Shown piece after piece: positions 1-6,177 of a DNA stretch of 6,177 nucleotides. A program made the translations under genes and the position numbers. The stretch is from NCBI GenBank assembly GCA_017999135.1, contig JAGOBT010000207.1, positions 1 through 6,177 on the forward strand, written 5' to 3'. The DNA is from Burkholderiaceae bacterium. GTDB taxonomy: Bacteria > Pseudomonadota > Gammaproteobacteria > Burkholderiales > Burkholderiaceae_C. Positions within the stretch are counted from its first letter, which is position 1; each line of letters begins with the position of its first letter. A model generated the notes under the pieces. The model ran no database searches. It was not told where the DNA came from and saw nothing but the letters and a program-made list of their open reading frames with translations.

Positions 1-728
<728 letters not shown>

Positions 729-762
729 GGGGTGTCCTTCAGGTGGGCGGGTTCGGGAACGG

Positions 763-1740
763 TCAGGCCGGCGTGACGGCGCGGCTGGCGGCCTGCTGCC
801 AGGCGTTGCCGTGGTGGCTGGCGCCATGGGCGGCGTCTTCTTCGCGGCAGGCGTCGACCAGCTTGATGACATGCACGTCAGTCGATGCCAGCGCGCGCTG
901 CACGATCACCGGCCAGGGCAGCAGTGGCACCGGCGGCCGGGGCTTCACGCAGGCGGCCACCAGCGCGGTGGCCCAGGCTTGCCAGAACCAGCGCAGCGCA
1001 GCGTCGGCCGCCTCGCCCGCGCCGAGGCTGGGCAACAGCAGCCGCATGGCATGGCTGGCGGTGACCATGTGCAACACGGTGAAGTTGCCGCTGCCGGCAT
1101 ACGCCTGCGCCGCCAGCCGCGACAGGCGCGCCTGCGTGCCAGGCCCCACGGCCAGGCGCGGCACGGCGGCCTGCAGTGCCGGGTGCCCGGCGGCATGGGC
1201 CATGCGCAACGCGATCAGCGGCCGCTTCGACGGCACGGCCGGCAGGCGCCGCAGCAGCGTCAACGGGTCGGCCACCGTGCCGGCGCGTGCCGGCAGCGGC
1301 GCCAGCGGCTGGTGGCGCGCGGCCCAGTAGGCCAGGCCCGCAGCCAGTTCGCCGGCATGGCCGGCGCGCAACGCGGCGGCAGCGCGGATCGGGCCATGGA
1401 AGGCCGCCGCCGCGCAGCCCGGCATCAGCTGCGGCAGCACCTGGGCCAGCACATCGGCCGCACCTTCGGCGGCCAGCCACTGGCTGAACAGGTGGTGGTA
1501 GACCGGCCAGGCAGTGATGTCGCCGAAGCGCCCGGCCCAGGCATCGCCCGACGGCCAGGCCTGCGGCGACGGCGCCGACAGCAGGTGGGCCGACTCGGTG
1601 CGGAAGAAGGCCTGCAGGTGCGGGCCATCGGCCCCCAGTGCCTGCAGCGCCACCAGGCCCATCGGCAGATGGCTGGCCAGGCCGTCGCCATACTCGGGGC
1701 CGAAGCGGCCCGCGTCGTCCAGCAGGGCGTGCAGGCTCAC
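763..1740 (-). CDS. Questin-oxidase-like protein (DUF4243 family)
   Basis: This 325-residue protein resembles the questin oxidase family, named after a fungal enzyme that opens the ring of the anthraquinone questin in a Baeyer-Villiger-like oxidation. Bacterial members have no established substrate. Family-like blocks are [16 protein letters not shown] (17-32), a His-containing helix [14 protein letters not shown] (108-121), [15 protein letters not shown] (220-234) and [13 protein letters not shown] (290-302). No signal peptide, membrane segment, flavin motif or NAD(P) motif is evident, so it is probably cytoplasmic and helical. The GTG start overlaps the gshB stop as GTGA, which points to translational coupling; GGAGG lies 10 bases upstream inside gshB. 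frmA follows 34 bases later. Its place between two glutathione genes suggests a role with quinone or aldehyde-type electrophiles, but that is inference. The family call comes from remembered motifs and is not proven here. Confidence 0.8.
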   Translation of the reverse strand: MSLHALLDDAGRFGPEYGDGLASHLPMGLVALQALGADGPHLQAFFRTESAHLLSAPSPQAWPSGDAWAGRFGDITAWPVYHHLFSQWLAAEGAADVLAQVLPQLMPGCAAAAFHGPIRAAAALRAGHAGELAAGLAYWAARHQPLAPLPARAGTVADPLTLLRRLPAVPSKRPLIALRMAHAAGHPALQAAVPRLAVGPGTQARLSRLAAQAYAGSGNFTVLHMVTASHAMRLLLPSLGAGEAADAALRWFWQAWATALVAACVKPRPPVPLLPWPVIVQRALASTDVHVIKLVDACREEDAAHGASHHGNAWQQAASRAVTPA

Positions 1741-2693
1741 TTCAGCGCCGCCTCCAGCGCGTCAATGAACACCTTGGCCACGTCGAAGCCGGTCTGCTGG
1801 GTGATTTCCTGGAAGCAGGTGGGGCTGGTGACGTTGATCTCGGTGAGGCTGTCGCCGATGACATCCAGCCCCACCAGCAGCAGGCCGCGGGCGGCCAGGA
1901 TCGGGCCCAGGGCGGTGGCAATCTCGCGGTCGCGGTCGCTCAGCGGCTGGGCCACGCCCTTGCCGCCGGCGGCCAGGTTGCCGCGGATCTCGCTGCCCTG
2001 CGGAATGCGCGCCAGACAGTAAGGCACCGGCACGCCGCCGATCACCAGGATGCGCTTGTCGCCCTTGACGATCTCGGGCAGGTAACGCTGCACCATCAGC
2101 GTCTGCGCGCCGTCGGCGTTCAGCGTCTCGGTGATGCTGCCCAGGTTCAGGCCGTCGGGCCCGACGCGGAAGATGCCCATGCCGCCCATGCCGTCCAGCG
2201 GCTTGAGGATGATGTCCCGGTGCTCGGCATGGAAGCGGCGCACGTCGGCCGCATCGCGCGTCACCAGCGTGGGGCCGATGAACTGCGGGAACTCCAGGAT
2301 CGCCAGCTTCTCCGGGTGGTTGCGCAGCGCTGCCGGATCATTGAACACCCGTGCGCCCTCGCGCACCGCCTGGCTCAGCAGGTGGGTGGCGTAGAAGTAC
2401 TCGGGGTCGAAGGGCGGGTCCTTGCGCATCAGCACCGCGTCCACCTCGGCCAGCACCTGCGGGCGCTCGTCGGGCGGCTGCTGGGCGGCGCGGAACCAGT
2501 CGTCGGCGTCGCCGGTGAGGGTGATGTCGCGCACGAAGGCGGTGACCTGTTCGCCGCGCTGCCAGCGCACATCCTGCGGGCCGCAGGCCATCAGCGTGTG
2601 GCCGCGGGCAGCGGCCTCGCGCATCATCGCGAAGGTGCTGTCCTTGTGGGTCTTGAAGGTCTCCAGCGGGTCGGCGATGAAGAGCAGTTGCAT
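1737..2693 (-). CDS. gshB: Glutathione synthetase
   Basis: GshB joins gamma-glutamylcysteine and glycine with ATP to make glutathione in the cytoplasm, the second step of the pathway. The 318 residues match the usual bacterial length (E. coli about 316). The N-terminus has the typical ADPLETFKTHKDST block (7-20). MRKDPPFDPEY (89-99) is the conserved substrate-domain segment. The ATP-grasp part shows KPLDGMGGMGIFR (164-176), GDKRIL (211-216), EIRGNLAAGG (235-244) and the metal- and substrate-binding EINVTSPTCFQEI (285-297). The ATG at 2693 has AGGTGA 7 bases upstream. A 123-base repeat-rich spacer separates it from benE, so it may be read from its own promoter, though none is obvious. Its TGA overlaps the next gene's GTG. 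No gshA is present in the window, so gamma-glutamylcysteine ligase must be encoded elsewhere. Confidence 0.98.
   Translation of the reverse strand: MQLLFIADPLETFKTHKDSTFAMMREAAARGHTLMACGPQDVRWQRGEQVTAFVRDITLTGDADDWFRAAQQPPDERPQVLAEVDAVLMRKDPPFDPEYFYATHLLSQAVREGARVFNDPAALRNHPEKLAILEFPQFIGPTLVTRDAADVRRFHAEHRDIILKPLDGMGGMGIFRVGPDGLNLGSITETLNADGAQTLMVQRYLPEIVKGDKRILVIGGVPVPYCLARIPQGSEIRGNLAAGGKGVAQPLSDRDREIATALGPILAARGLLLVGLDVIGDSLTEINVTSPTCFQEITQQTGFDVAKVFIDALEAALK
1751..1755 (-). promoter_or_regulatory. Shine-Dalgarno GGAGG deciding the GTG start of the questin-oxidase-like gene
   Basis: Read on the minus strand, GGAGG ends 10 bases before the GTG at 1740 and lies within the last codons of gshB. 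No ATG is available near the conserved N-terminus, and the family block begins by residue 17. The GTG with this ribosome site is therefore the best start, and it gives the GTGA stop-start overlap. Confidence 0.65.
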
Positions 2694-2734
2694 GGCGGGT
2701 TCACCTGTGTCGATCGGAACATGGCCCGGTTGGA

Positions 2735-2775
2735 GCCAGCGGCCGCCGCGGAACCGGCTTTGCCGGGCCGCTGGC
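2735..2775. repeat. Nested inverted repeat in the benE-gshB spacer
   Basis: GCCAGCGGCC at 2735-2744 is the exact reverse complement of GGCCGCTGGC at 2766-2775. The 21-base interval contains a second small dyad, CCGGC-TTT-GCCGG at 2754-2766, whose right arm shares its last base with the outer arm. Together they can form a long stem with an inner hairpin. There is no U-tract on either strand, so it is not a canonical intrinsic terminator. It may be a processing or mRNA-stabilising structure, or part of a dispersed intergenic repeat. Confidence 0.6.
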
Positions 2776-2779
2776 GGCG

Positions 2780-2806
2780 CCCCCTGGGGGGAGCGCCGAA
2801 GGCGCT
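2780..2806. repeat. GC-rich palindromic element directly after the benE stop
   Basis: Two adjacent dyads are visible: CCCCC-T-GGGGG at 2780-2790 and AGCGCC-GAA-GGCGCT at 2792-2806. On the minus strand they begin 11 bases after the benE TAG. The second, read from benE, is a 6-bp stem with a TTC loop. The pattern of C-runs, G-runs and a GAAGG-centred dyad resembles palindromic elements that I recall as common between genes in Burkholderiales genomes. That link is from memory. It could work as a weak terminator or as a 3'-end stabiliser, but it lacks a T-tract. Confidence 0.55.
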
Positions 2807-2816
2807 GCGGGGGGAG

Positions 2817-4007
2817 CTATTTCCTCCAGTTTTGCACAGCCAGTGTGACCGCGCCGGCCACCACCCCCCAGAAGGCGGCGCCGATGCCCGCCACGCTGAC
2901 GCCCGACAGCGTGACCAGGAAGGTCAGCGCCGCTGCATCCCGGTGGCGGGGTTCGGCCAGCGCCTGCGCCAGCCCGCCGGCGATGGTGCCCAGCAAAGCC
3001 AGGCCGGCCACCGCCGCCACCAGTTCCTTCGGAAACGCCGCCAGCAGCCCCACCACCGCGCCCCCGGCCAGGCCCAGCAGCGTGTAGAAGATGCCGGCCA
3101 CCACCGGCGCGGTGTAGCGCTTGGCGGGGTCGGCATGGGCTTCGGGGCTCATGCAGATGGCCGCGGTGATGGCCGCCAGGTTGATCGCGAACGCGCCGAA
3201 CGGTGCCAGCACCAGCGTGACCAGGCCCGTGGCCGTGGTCACCGGCGACACCGGGATGGCATAACCCGCCGCCCGCTGTGCCGCCACGCCGGGCAGGTTC
3301 TGCGAGGCCATGGTGACGATGAACAGCGGCAACGCCACACCGACCACGCTGCTGACCGAGAACTGCGGCGTCACCCACACCGGCATGGCCCAGGACCAGT
3401 CGACCCCGCCCAGTGCCACCCGCCCTTGCGCGGCGGCCACCGCGATGCCGGCCACCAGCACACCCGGCACGGCATAGCGCGGCCACCAGCGGCGCCCGGC
3501 CAGAAAGGCCGCCAGCATCGCCACCACCAGCACCGGCGACGTGCGCACCGACAGCACCGCGTCCAGCCCGAAGCGGGTGAGCACGCCAGCCAGCAGCGCG
3601 GCGGCCACGGCCATCGGCAGCTTGTCCATCACCCGCTCGAACAGCCCGGTGGCGCCGCTGGTGATGATCAGCAGCGCGCAGACCACGAAGGCGCCCGTGG
3701 CCTCGGGCAGGCTGACGCCCTGGGTGGCGGCCAGCAGCGCCGCGCCCGGCGTGCACCAGGCGGTGAGCACCGGCAGCCGGTAGTGCAGGCTCAGGCCGAT
3801 GCAGCTGATGCCCATGGCCAGGCCCAGGGCCCACATCCACGACACCGTCTGGGCGGTGGTGGCGCCCAGCGCCTGCGCGGCCTGGAAGACGATGGCCACC
3901 GAGCTGGTGTAGCCCACCAGCACCGCCACGAAGCCGGCCACCACGGCCGACACCGACACGTCGCGCCACCATGCCGTCTTGCCGCCCTGCCCCATGCCGT
4001 GCCCCAT
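2817..4007 (-). CDS. benE: BenE family benzoate/H+ symporter-like transporter
   Basis: This polytopic inner-membrane protein of 396 residues, the usual BenE size, belongs to the family that imports benzoate with protons. Many members have no tested substrate. Hydrophobic segments run almost without break from residue 16 to 390, consistent with roughly 12 membrane spans. Conserved blocks are GYTSS (32-36), LTAWCTPGAALLA (81-93), TMASQNLPG (232-240), APFGAFAINLAAITAAICMSPEAH (268-291, split here as APFGAF plus INLAAITAAIC) and GIGAAFWG (374-381). The ATG at 4007 has AGAGG just upstream; an in-frame ATG at 3995 is an alternative that would remove four residues. It heads the minus-strand block, but a repeat-rich spacer separates it from gshB. 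No benzoate-degradation genes are in view, so the substrate could be another aromatic acid or a different compound. The GC-rich strand opposite gives long false open frames. Confidence 0.92.
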   Translation of the reverse strand: MGHGMGQGGKTAWWRDVSVSAVVAGFVAVLVGYTSSVAIVFQAAQALGATTAQTVSWMWALGLAMGISCIGLSLHYRLPVLTAWCTPGAALLAATQGVSLPEATGAFVVCALLIITSGATGLFERVMDKLPMAVAAALLAGVLTRFGLDAVLSVRTSPVLVVAMLAAFLAGRRWWPRYAVPGVLVAGIAVAAAQGRVALGGVDWSWAMPVWVTPQFSVSSVVGVALPLFIVTMASQNLPGVAAQRAAGYAIPVSPVTTATGLVTLVLAPFGAFAINLAAITAAICMSPEAHADPAKRYTAPVVAGIFYTLLGLAGGAVVGLLAAFPKELVAAVAGLALLGTIAGGLAQALAEPRHRDAAALTFLVTLSGVSVAGIGAAFWGVVAGAVTLAVQNWRK

Positions 4008-4048
4008 GCCGCCTCTGTGCGCCCCACCGCAGGGCCGCCGGCAGCATA

Positions 4049-4105
4049 GCCCGCCGGCTCAAGTCAGCCGGCGGGCCTGCCGACAACGGGTTCAGCAGGC
4101 CCGCC
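4049..4105. promoter_or_regulatory. Two mutually exclusive hairpins in the divergent spacer
   Basis: The 125-base spacer between benE and the amidotransferase gene must hold both divergent start regions. Arm 1, GCCCGCCGGCT (4049-4059), pairs perfectly with AGCCGGCGGGC (4066-4076) across a 6-base loop. GGCGGGCCTGC (4070-4080) pairs perfectly with GCAGGCCCGCC (4095-4105) across a 14-base loop. The two 11-bp stems share 4070-4076, so only one can form in a given RNA. Such an arrangement could be an attenuator-like switch in the leader of the plus-strand genes, or a tandem operator at the DNA level. No T-tract follows either stem, and I could not place convincing -35/-10 boxes. The dyads are exact; the function is inferred. 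Confidence 0.6.
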
Positions 4106-4132
4106 CCTTGCGGACCAGTCACCCCAGCTGCC

Positions 4133-4894
4133 ATGTGCCGACTTGTTGCCTATCTTGGTGAACCGATCTACCTGGACTCGGTGGTGTGCGCGCCGCGCCA
4201 CTCCCTGGTGCACCAGGCGCTGAAGGCCGAAGAAGCGCGCACGGTGACCAACGGCGACGGCTTCGGCGTGGGCTGGTACGGCGACCGCGACGAGCCGGGC
4301 GTGTACCGCGAGGTGATGCCGGCCTGGTCCGACGAGAACCTGCTGGCGCTGTGCGCCACGGTGCGGTCGGGGCTGTTCTTCGGCCATGTGCGGGCGGCCA
4401 CCGGGGGTGGCATCGCCCGGCACAACTGCCACCCGTTCCGCCACGGCAAGTGGCTGTTCATGCACAACGGCCAGATCGGCGGCTACGCCGGCGTGCGCCG
4501 TGCGCTGGAGGCGCAGCTGCCCGAGCGGCTGTATGCGGCGCGCCGCGGCGCCACCGATTCCGAGCTGCTGTTCCTGCTGGCCCTGGCCCGCATCGAGACC
4601 GGCGTGCCGCCGGCCGACGCGATGCAGGCCGTGCTGCACGACACCCAGGCCCGCATGGCCATGCTGGGCATTGCCGAACCCTTGCGCTTTGCCGCGGCGC
4701 TGTCAGACGGCCAGCAGCTGCTGGCCTTCCGCTTCGCCAGCGACGACCAGCCGCCGTCGCTGTACGTGGGCCGTGGCGCAGGCGGCCACATCGTGGCCTC
4801 GGAGCCGCTGGACGCCTGTCCCGAGGCGTGGCAAAGCGTGCCGGCCAGCAGCTGGGTGCGGGTGGATGCGGCGGGCGTGACGCTGCACAGCTGA
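4133..4894 (+). CDS. Class II (Ntn-type) glutamine amidotransferase, Dug3/EgtC-like
   Basis: This 253-residue protein is a stand-alone N-terminal-nucleophile glutaminase/amidohydrolase domain. Removal of Met1 would expose the catalytic Cys2 (MCRLVAYLGEP). Further family motifs are NGDGFGVGWYG (40-50), HVRAAT (85-90), NCHPF (98-102), MHNG (110-113), TDSE (141-144) and a C-terminal SEPLD (223-227). The PAWSDENL, NCHPF and MHNG blocks match yeast Dug3 as I recall it, the glutaminase-like subunit that with Dug2 cleaves glutathione. EgtC, which removes glutamate in ergothioneine synthesis, and E. coli YafJ are other relatives. No Dug2-type peptidase or egt gene is in the window, so the substrate is open. 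The ATG at 4133 is fixed by the need for Cys at position 2; it has no good Shine-Dalgarno sequence. A dehalogenase-like gene follows after 34 bases. Confidence 0.9.
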   Translation: MCRLVAYLGEPIYLDSVVCAPRHSLVHQALKAEEARTVTNGDGFGVGWYGDRDEPGVYREVMPAWSDENLLALCATVRSGLFFGHVRAATGGGIARHNCHPFRHGKWLFMHNGQIGGYAGVRRALEAQLPERLYAARRGATDSELLFLLALARIETGVPPADAMQAVLHDTQARMAMLGIAEPLRFAAALSDGQQLLAFRFASDDQPPSLYVGRGAGGHIVASEPLDACPEAWQSVPASSWVRVDAAGVTLHS

Positions 4895-4928
4895 CAACCG
4901 CGCGGCCGCTGGCCGTATGCTGCGCGGC

Positions 4929-5618
4929 ATGACGATCACTGCACGACTCGACGGCCTGCGGGTGCTGCTCACCCAGGCCGATGACTTCATGGGCCCGACG
5001 CTGGCCGATGTGTTCACCGCCCAGGGGGCCACCGTCATCGCCGACACCCGGCCGCTGGCCGACGACCCGGCGGCCGCCGCCACCGTGGTGGCCGATGCCG
5101 GCCAGGTCGACGTGCTGCTGCTGCACCTGGCGCTGCCCGCGCCAGCCACCGCAGCGCAGGACATCGGCGACGCCGAATGGCGCAGCGTGTTCGCCCACAT
5201 GGTCGACCCGATGCCACGCCTGGTGGCCGCGGTGCTGCCGCAGATGCTGGCGCGCAAGTCGGGCCGCATCCTGCTGATGGGCAGCGCCGCCGCGCTGCGC
5301 GGCCAGAAGCGCACTGGCAGCTACAGCGCGGCACGCGGCGCACAGCTGGCCTACATGCAGTCGGTGGCGCTGGAGCTGGCGCCGCACAACATCCAGTTCA
5401 ACGCCATCGCGCAGAACTTCGTCGCCAACCCCACCTACTTTCCGCCCAGCGTGCAGGCGAATCCGCGCTTCCAGGAACGGCTGGCGCGCGAGGTGCCGCT
5501 GGGCCGGCTGGTCGGTGCCGACGAAGACGCGCTGTTCGCCGCCTACCTGTGCAGCCCGGCGGCGGCCTGCTTCGTGGGCCAGGTGTTCCCGGTCAGCGGG
5601 GGCTGGGCGCTGAAGTGA
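4929..5618 (+). CDS. Probable halohydrin (haloalcohol) dehalogenase, SDR-fold
   Basis: Halohydrin dehalogenases convert vicinal haloalcohols to epoxides plus halide without a cofactor, and can open epoxides with nucleophiles such as cyanide or azide. This 229-residue protein has both known family signatures. T15-x4-F20-x-G22 (TQADDFMG) replaces the SDR glycine-rich cofactor loop. S119-x12-Y132-x3-R136 replaces the usual Ser-Tyr-Lys triad, with Arg instead of Lys. NFVANPTYFPPS (163-174) corresponds to the halide-pocket loop, and VPLGRL (189-194) plus GQVFPVSGGW (217-226) resemble HheA-type enzymes as I recall them. In HheA and HheC a Pro precedes the pocket Asn; here it is Gln162. It is 15 to 25 residues shorter than those enzymes. 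The ATG at 4929 gives a typical N-terminus; an in-frame ATG at 4917 would add four residues, and neither has a clear ribosome site. It follows the amidotransferase by 34 bases. The alternative is a degenerate SDR. Confidence 0.85.
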   Translation: MTITARLDGLRVLLTQADDFMGPTLADVFTAQGATVIADTRPLADDPAAAATVVADAGQVDVLLLHLALPAPATAAQDIGDAEWRSVFAHMVDPMPRLVAAVLPQMLARKSGRILLMGSAAALRGQKRTGSYSAARGAQLAYMQSVALELAPHNIQFNAIAQNFVANPTYFPPSVQANPRFQERLAREVPLGRLVGADEDALFAAYLCSPAAACFVGQVFPVSGGWALK

Positions 5619-5629
5619 CACGGCGGCAC

Positions 5630-5652
5630 GGCCGCTGTGCAACAGTGCGGCC
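5630..5652 (+). other. Hairpin in the spacer between the dehalogenase and methyltransferase genes
   Basis: GGCCGCTGT (5630-5638) pairs with ACAG-TG-CGGCC (5642-5652) in a nine-pair stem, with a two-base TG bulge and a three-base loop. It begins 12 bases after the dehalogenase stop. The bases that follow (AGACCACACCC) are not a T-tract, so an intrinsic terminator is unlikely. It may still limit transcription or protect an mRNA end. Confidence 0.4.
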
Positions 5653-5680
5653 AGACCACACCCGCCACGCAAACCGAACC

Positions 5681-6177
5681 ATGCAGCCCGACACACCCTT
5701 TCGCAGTGCCCAGGAGGCCTTCTGGGCCGGCGACTTCGGCACCGAGTACATCCAGCGCAACCAGGGCAGCCAGTTGCTGGCGGCCAACCTCGACTTCTTT
5801 GCCAAGGCGCTGGGGCAGGCCCGGGGCCTGCAGTCGTGCATCGAGTTCGGGGCCAACATCGGCATGAACCTGCGCGCGCTGCAGCTGCTGTTTCCGCAGC
5901 TCGATGCCCATGCCATCGAGATCAATCCCCAGGCCGCCACCCAGTTGCGCGCGCTGGTCGGCGACAACCGGGTGCATGAAGGCTCGATCCTCGACTTCCA
6001 GCCCCAGCGTCAGTGGGACCTGGTGTTCACCAAGGGCGTGCTGATCCACATCCAGCCGGCGCTGCTGCCGCTGGTGTACGACTGCATGGTCGCGTCCAGT
6101 GCGCGCTACCTGCTGGTGGCCGAGTACTACAACCCGACGCCGGTGGCCATCCCGTACCGCGGGCATGATGACCGCCT
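5681..6177 (+). CDS. Pseudaminic acid biosynthesis-associated methyltransferase (3' end outside window)
   Basis: This is the first part (165 complete codons) of a SAM-dependent methyltransferase of the kind found beside pseudaminic acid genes (TIGR03587-type, from memory). Those clusters make the nonulosonic sugar used to decorate flagellin or surface polymers. Visible features are FWAGDFGTEYIQRNQ (14-28), the SAM-binding motif I EFGANIGMNLRAL (55-67), an acidic IEIN at the end of the next strand (79-82), GSILDF (101-106), DLVFTKGVLIHI (113-124) and AEYYNPTPV (147-155) followed by YRGH (159-162). The family is usually a little over 200 residues, so roughly 40 are missing beyond the right edge. 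The ATG at 5681 fits the conserved N-terminus but has no Shine-Dalgarno sequence. It lies 62 bases after the dehalogenase gene. Whether pse genes follow to the right cannot be seen. The methyl acceptor is not established. Confidence 0.88.
   Translation, partial: MQPDTPFRSAQEAFWAGDFGTEYIQRNQGSQLLAANLDFFAKALGQARGLQSCIEFGANIGMNLRALQLLFPQLDAHAIEINPQAATQLRALVGDNRVHEGSILDFQPQRQWDLVFTKGVLIHIQPALLPLVYDCMVASSARYLLVAEYYNPTPVAIPYRGHDDR

Noticed and set aside
1638..4049. An 803-codon open frame on the plus strand opposite gshB and benE
   Set aside because: It is antisense to two well-conserved genes. Its product is rich in His, Gln, Arg and Gly with no domain, as expected of a GC-rich shadow frame.
4008..4132. 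Sigma-70 type promoter boxes, such as TATGCT on the minus strand near 4043-4048
   Set aside because: The nearest -35-like hexamers are at wrong spacings (8 or 13 bases), so no box is reported.
2701..4134. A 477-codon open frame on the minus strand overlapping benE in another frame
   Set aside because: It gives a Gly/Ala/Arg-rich product with no motif, while the benE frame carries clear family blocks.
4903..4915. CGGCC-GCT-GGCCG hairpin just before the possible ATG at 4917
   Set aside because: A 5-bp dyad in DNA this GC-rich is expected by chance, and nothing else supports a regulatory role.
4929..5618. Annotation as an NAD(P)-dependent SDR oxidoreductase
   Set aside because: The glycine-rich cofactor motif is replaced by TQADDFMG, and the catalytic Lys is Arg (Y132-SAA-R136). 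Both changes fit halohydrin dehalogenases better.
5630..5652. Rho-independent terminator after the dehalogenase gene
   Set aside because: The hairpin is present but no T-tract follows, so it is listed only as a hairpin.
4458..5696. A 412-codon minus-strand open frame opposite the amidotransferase and dehalogenase genes
   Set aside because: The plus-strand frames contain exact catalytic motifs. The antisense product is low-complexity and Arg-rich.

Overview
The window is GC-rich and densely coding. The protein types and the third-position G/C bias suggest a betaproteobacterium of the order Burkholderiales, probably from the Leptothrix/Rubrivivax/Ideonella side. That placement is an inference, drawn from the look of the FrmA, GshB and BenE proteins and from a palindromic intergenic element after benE. 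Seven genes are visible in two divergent blocks. No RNA gene, insertion sequence, CRISPR array or phage signal was seen.

Left block, minus strand, in transcription order: benE (benzoate/H+ symporter family, 2817-4007); a 123-base spacer packed with inverted repeats; gshB (glutathione synthetase, 1737-2693); a questin-oxidase-like protein whose GTG start overlaps the gshB stop by four bases (763-1740); and, after 34 bases, frmA/adhC (glutathione-dependent formaldehyde dehydrogenase, class III alcohol dehydrogenase), which runs off the left edge (1-728). The last three look like one transcription unit that makes glutathione and uses it in detoxification. All four genes have recognisable Shine-Dalgarno sequences.

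The 125-base divergent spacer (4008-4132) holds two perfect 11-bp inverted repeats that share a middle arm, so only one of the two hairpins can form at a time.

Right block, plus strand: a class II glutamine amidotransferase with an N-terminal Cys2 that resembles yeast Dug3 (4133-4894); 34 bases later, a short-chain-dehydrogenase-fold protein (4929-5618); then, after 62 bases containing a hairpin, a pseudaminic-acid-biosynthesis-associated methyltransferase cut by the right edge (5681-6177). None of these three has a clear Shine-Dalgarno sequence.

The main discovery is the gene at 4929-5618. It would normally be labelled an SDR oxidoreductase, but it lacks the nucleotide-binding glycine motif and the Tyr-x3-Lys pair. 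It instead carries both signatures of halohydrin dehalogenases exactly: T-x4-F-x-G near the N-terminus and S-x12-Y-x3-R in the active site. It is most probably a cofactor-free haloalcohol dehalogenase (epoxide-forming lyase). A second theme is glutathione: synthesis (GshB), use (FrmA) and a possible gamma-glutamyl or glutathione-degrading amidohydrolase (Dug3-like) lie within 5 kb.
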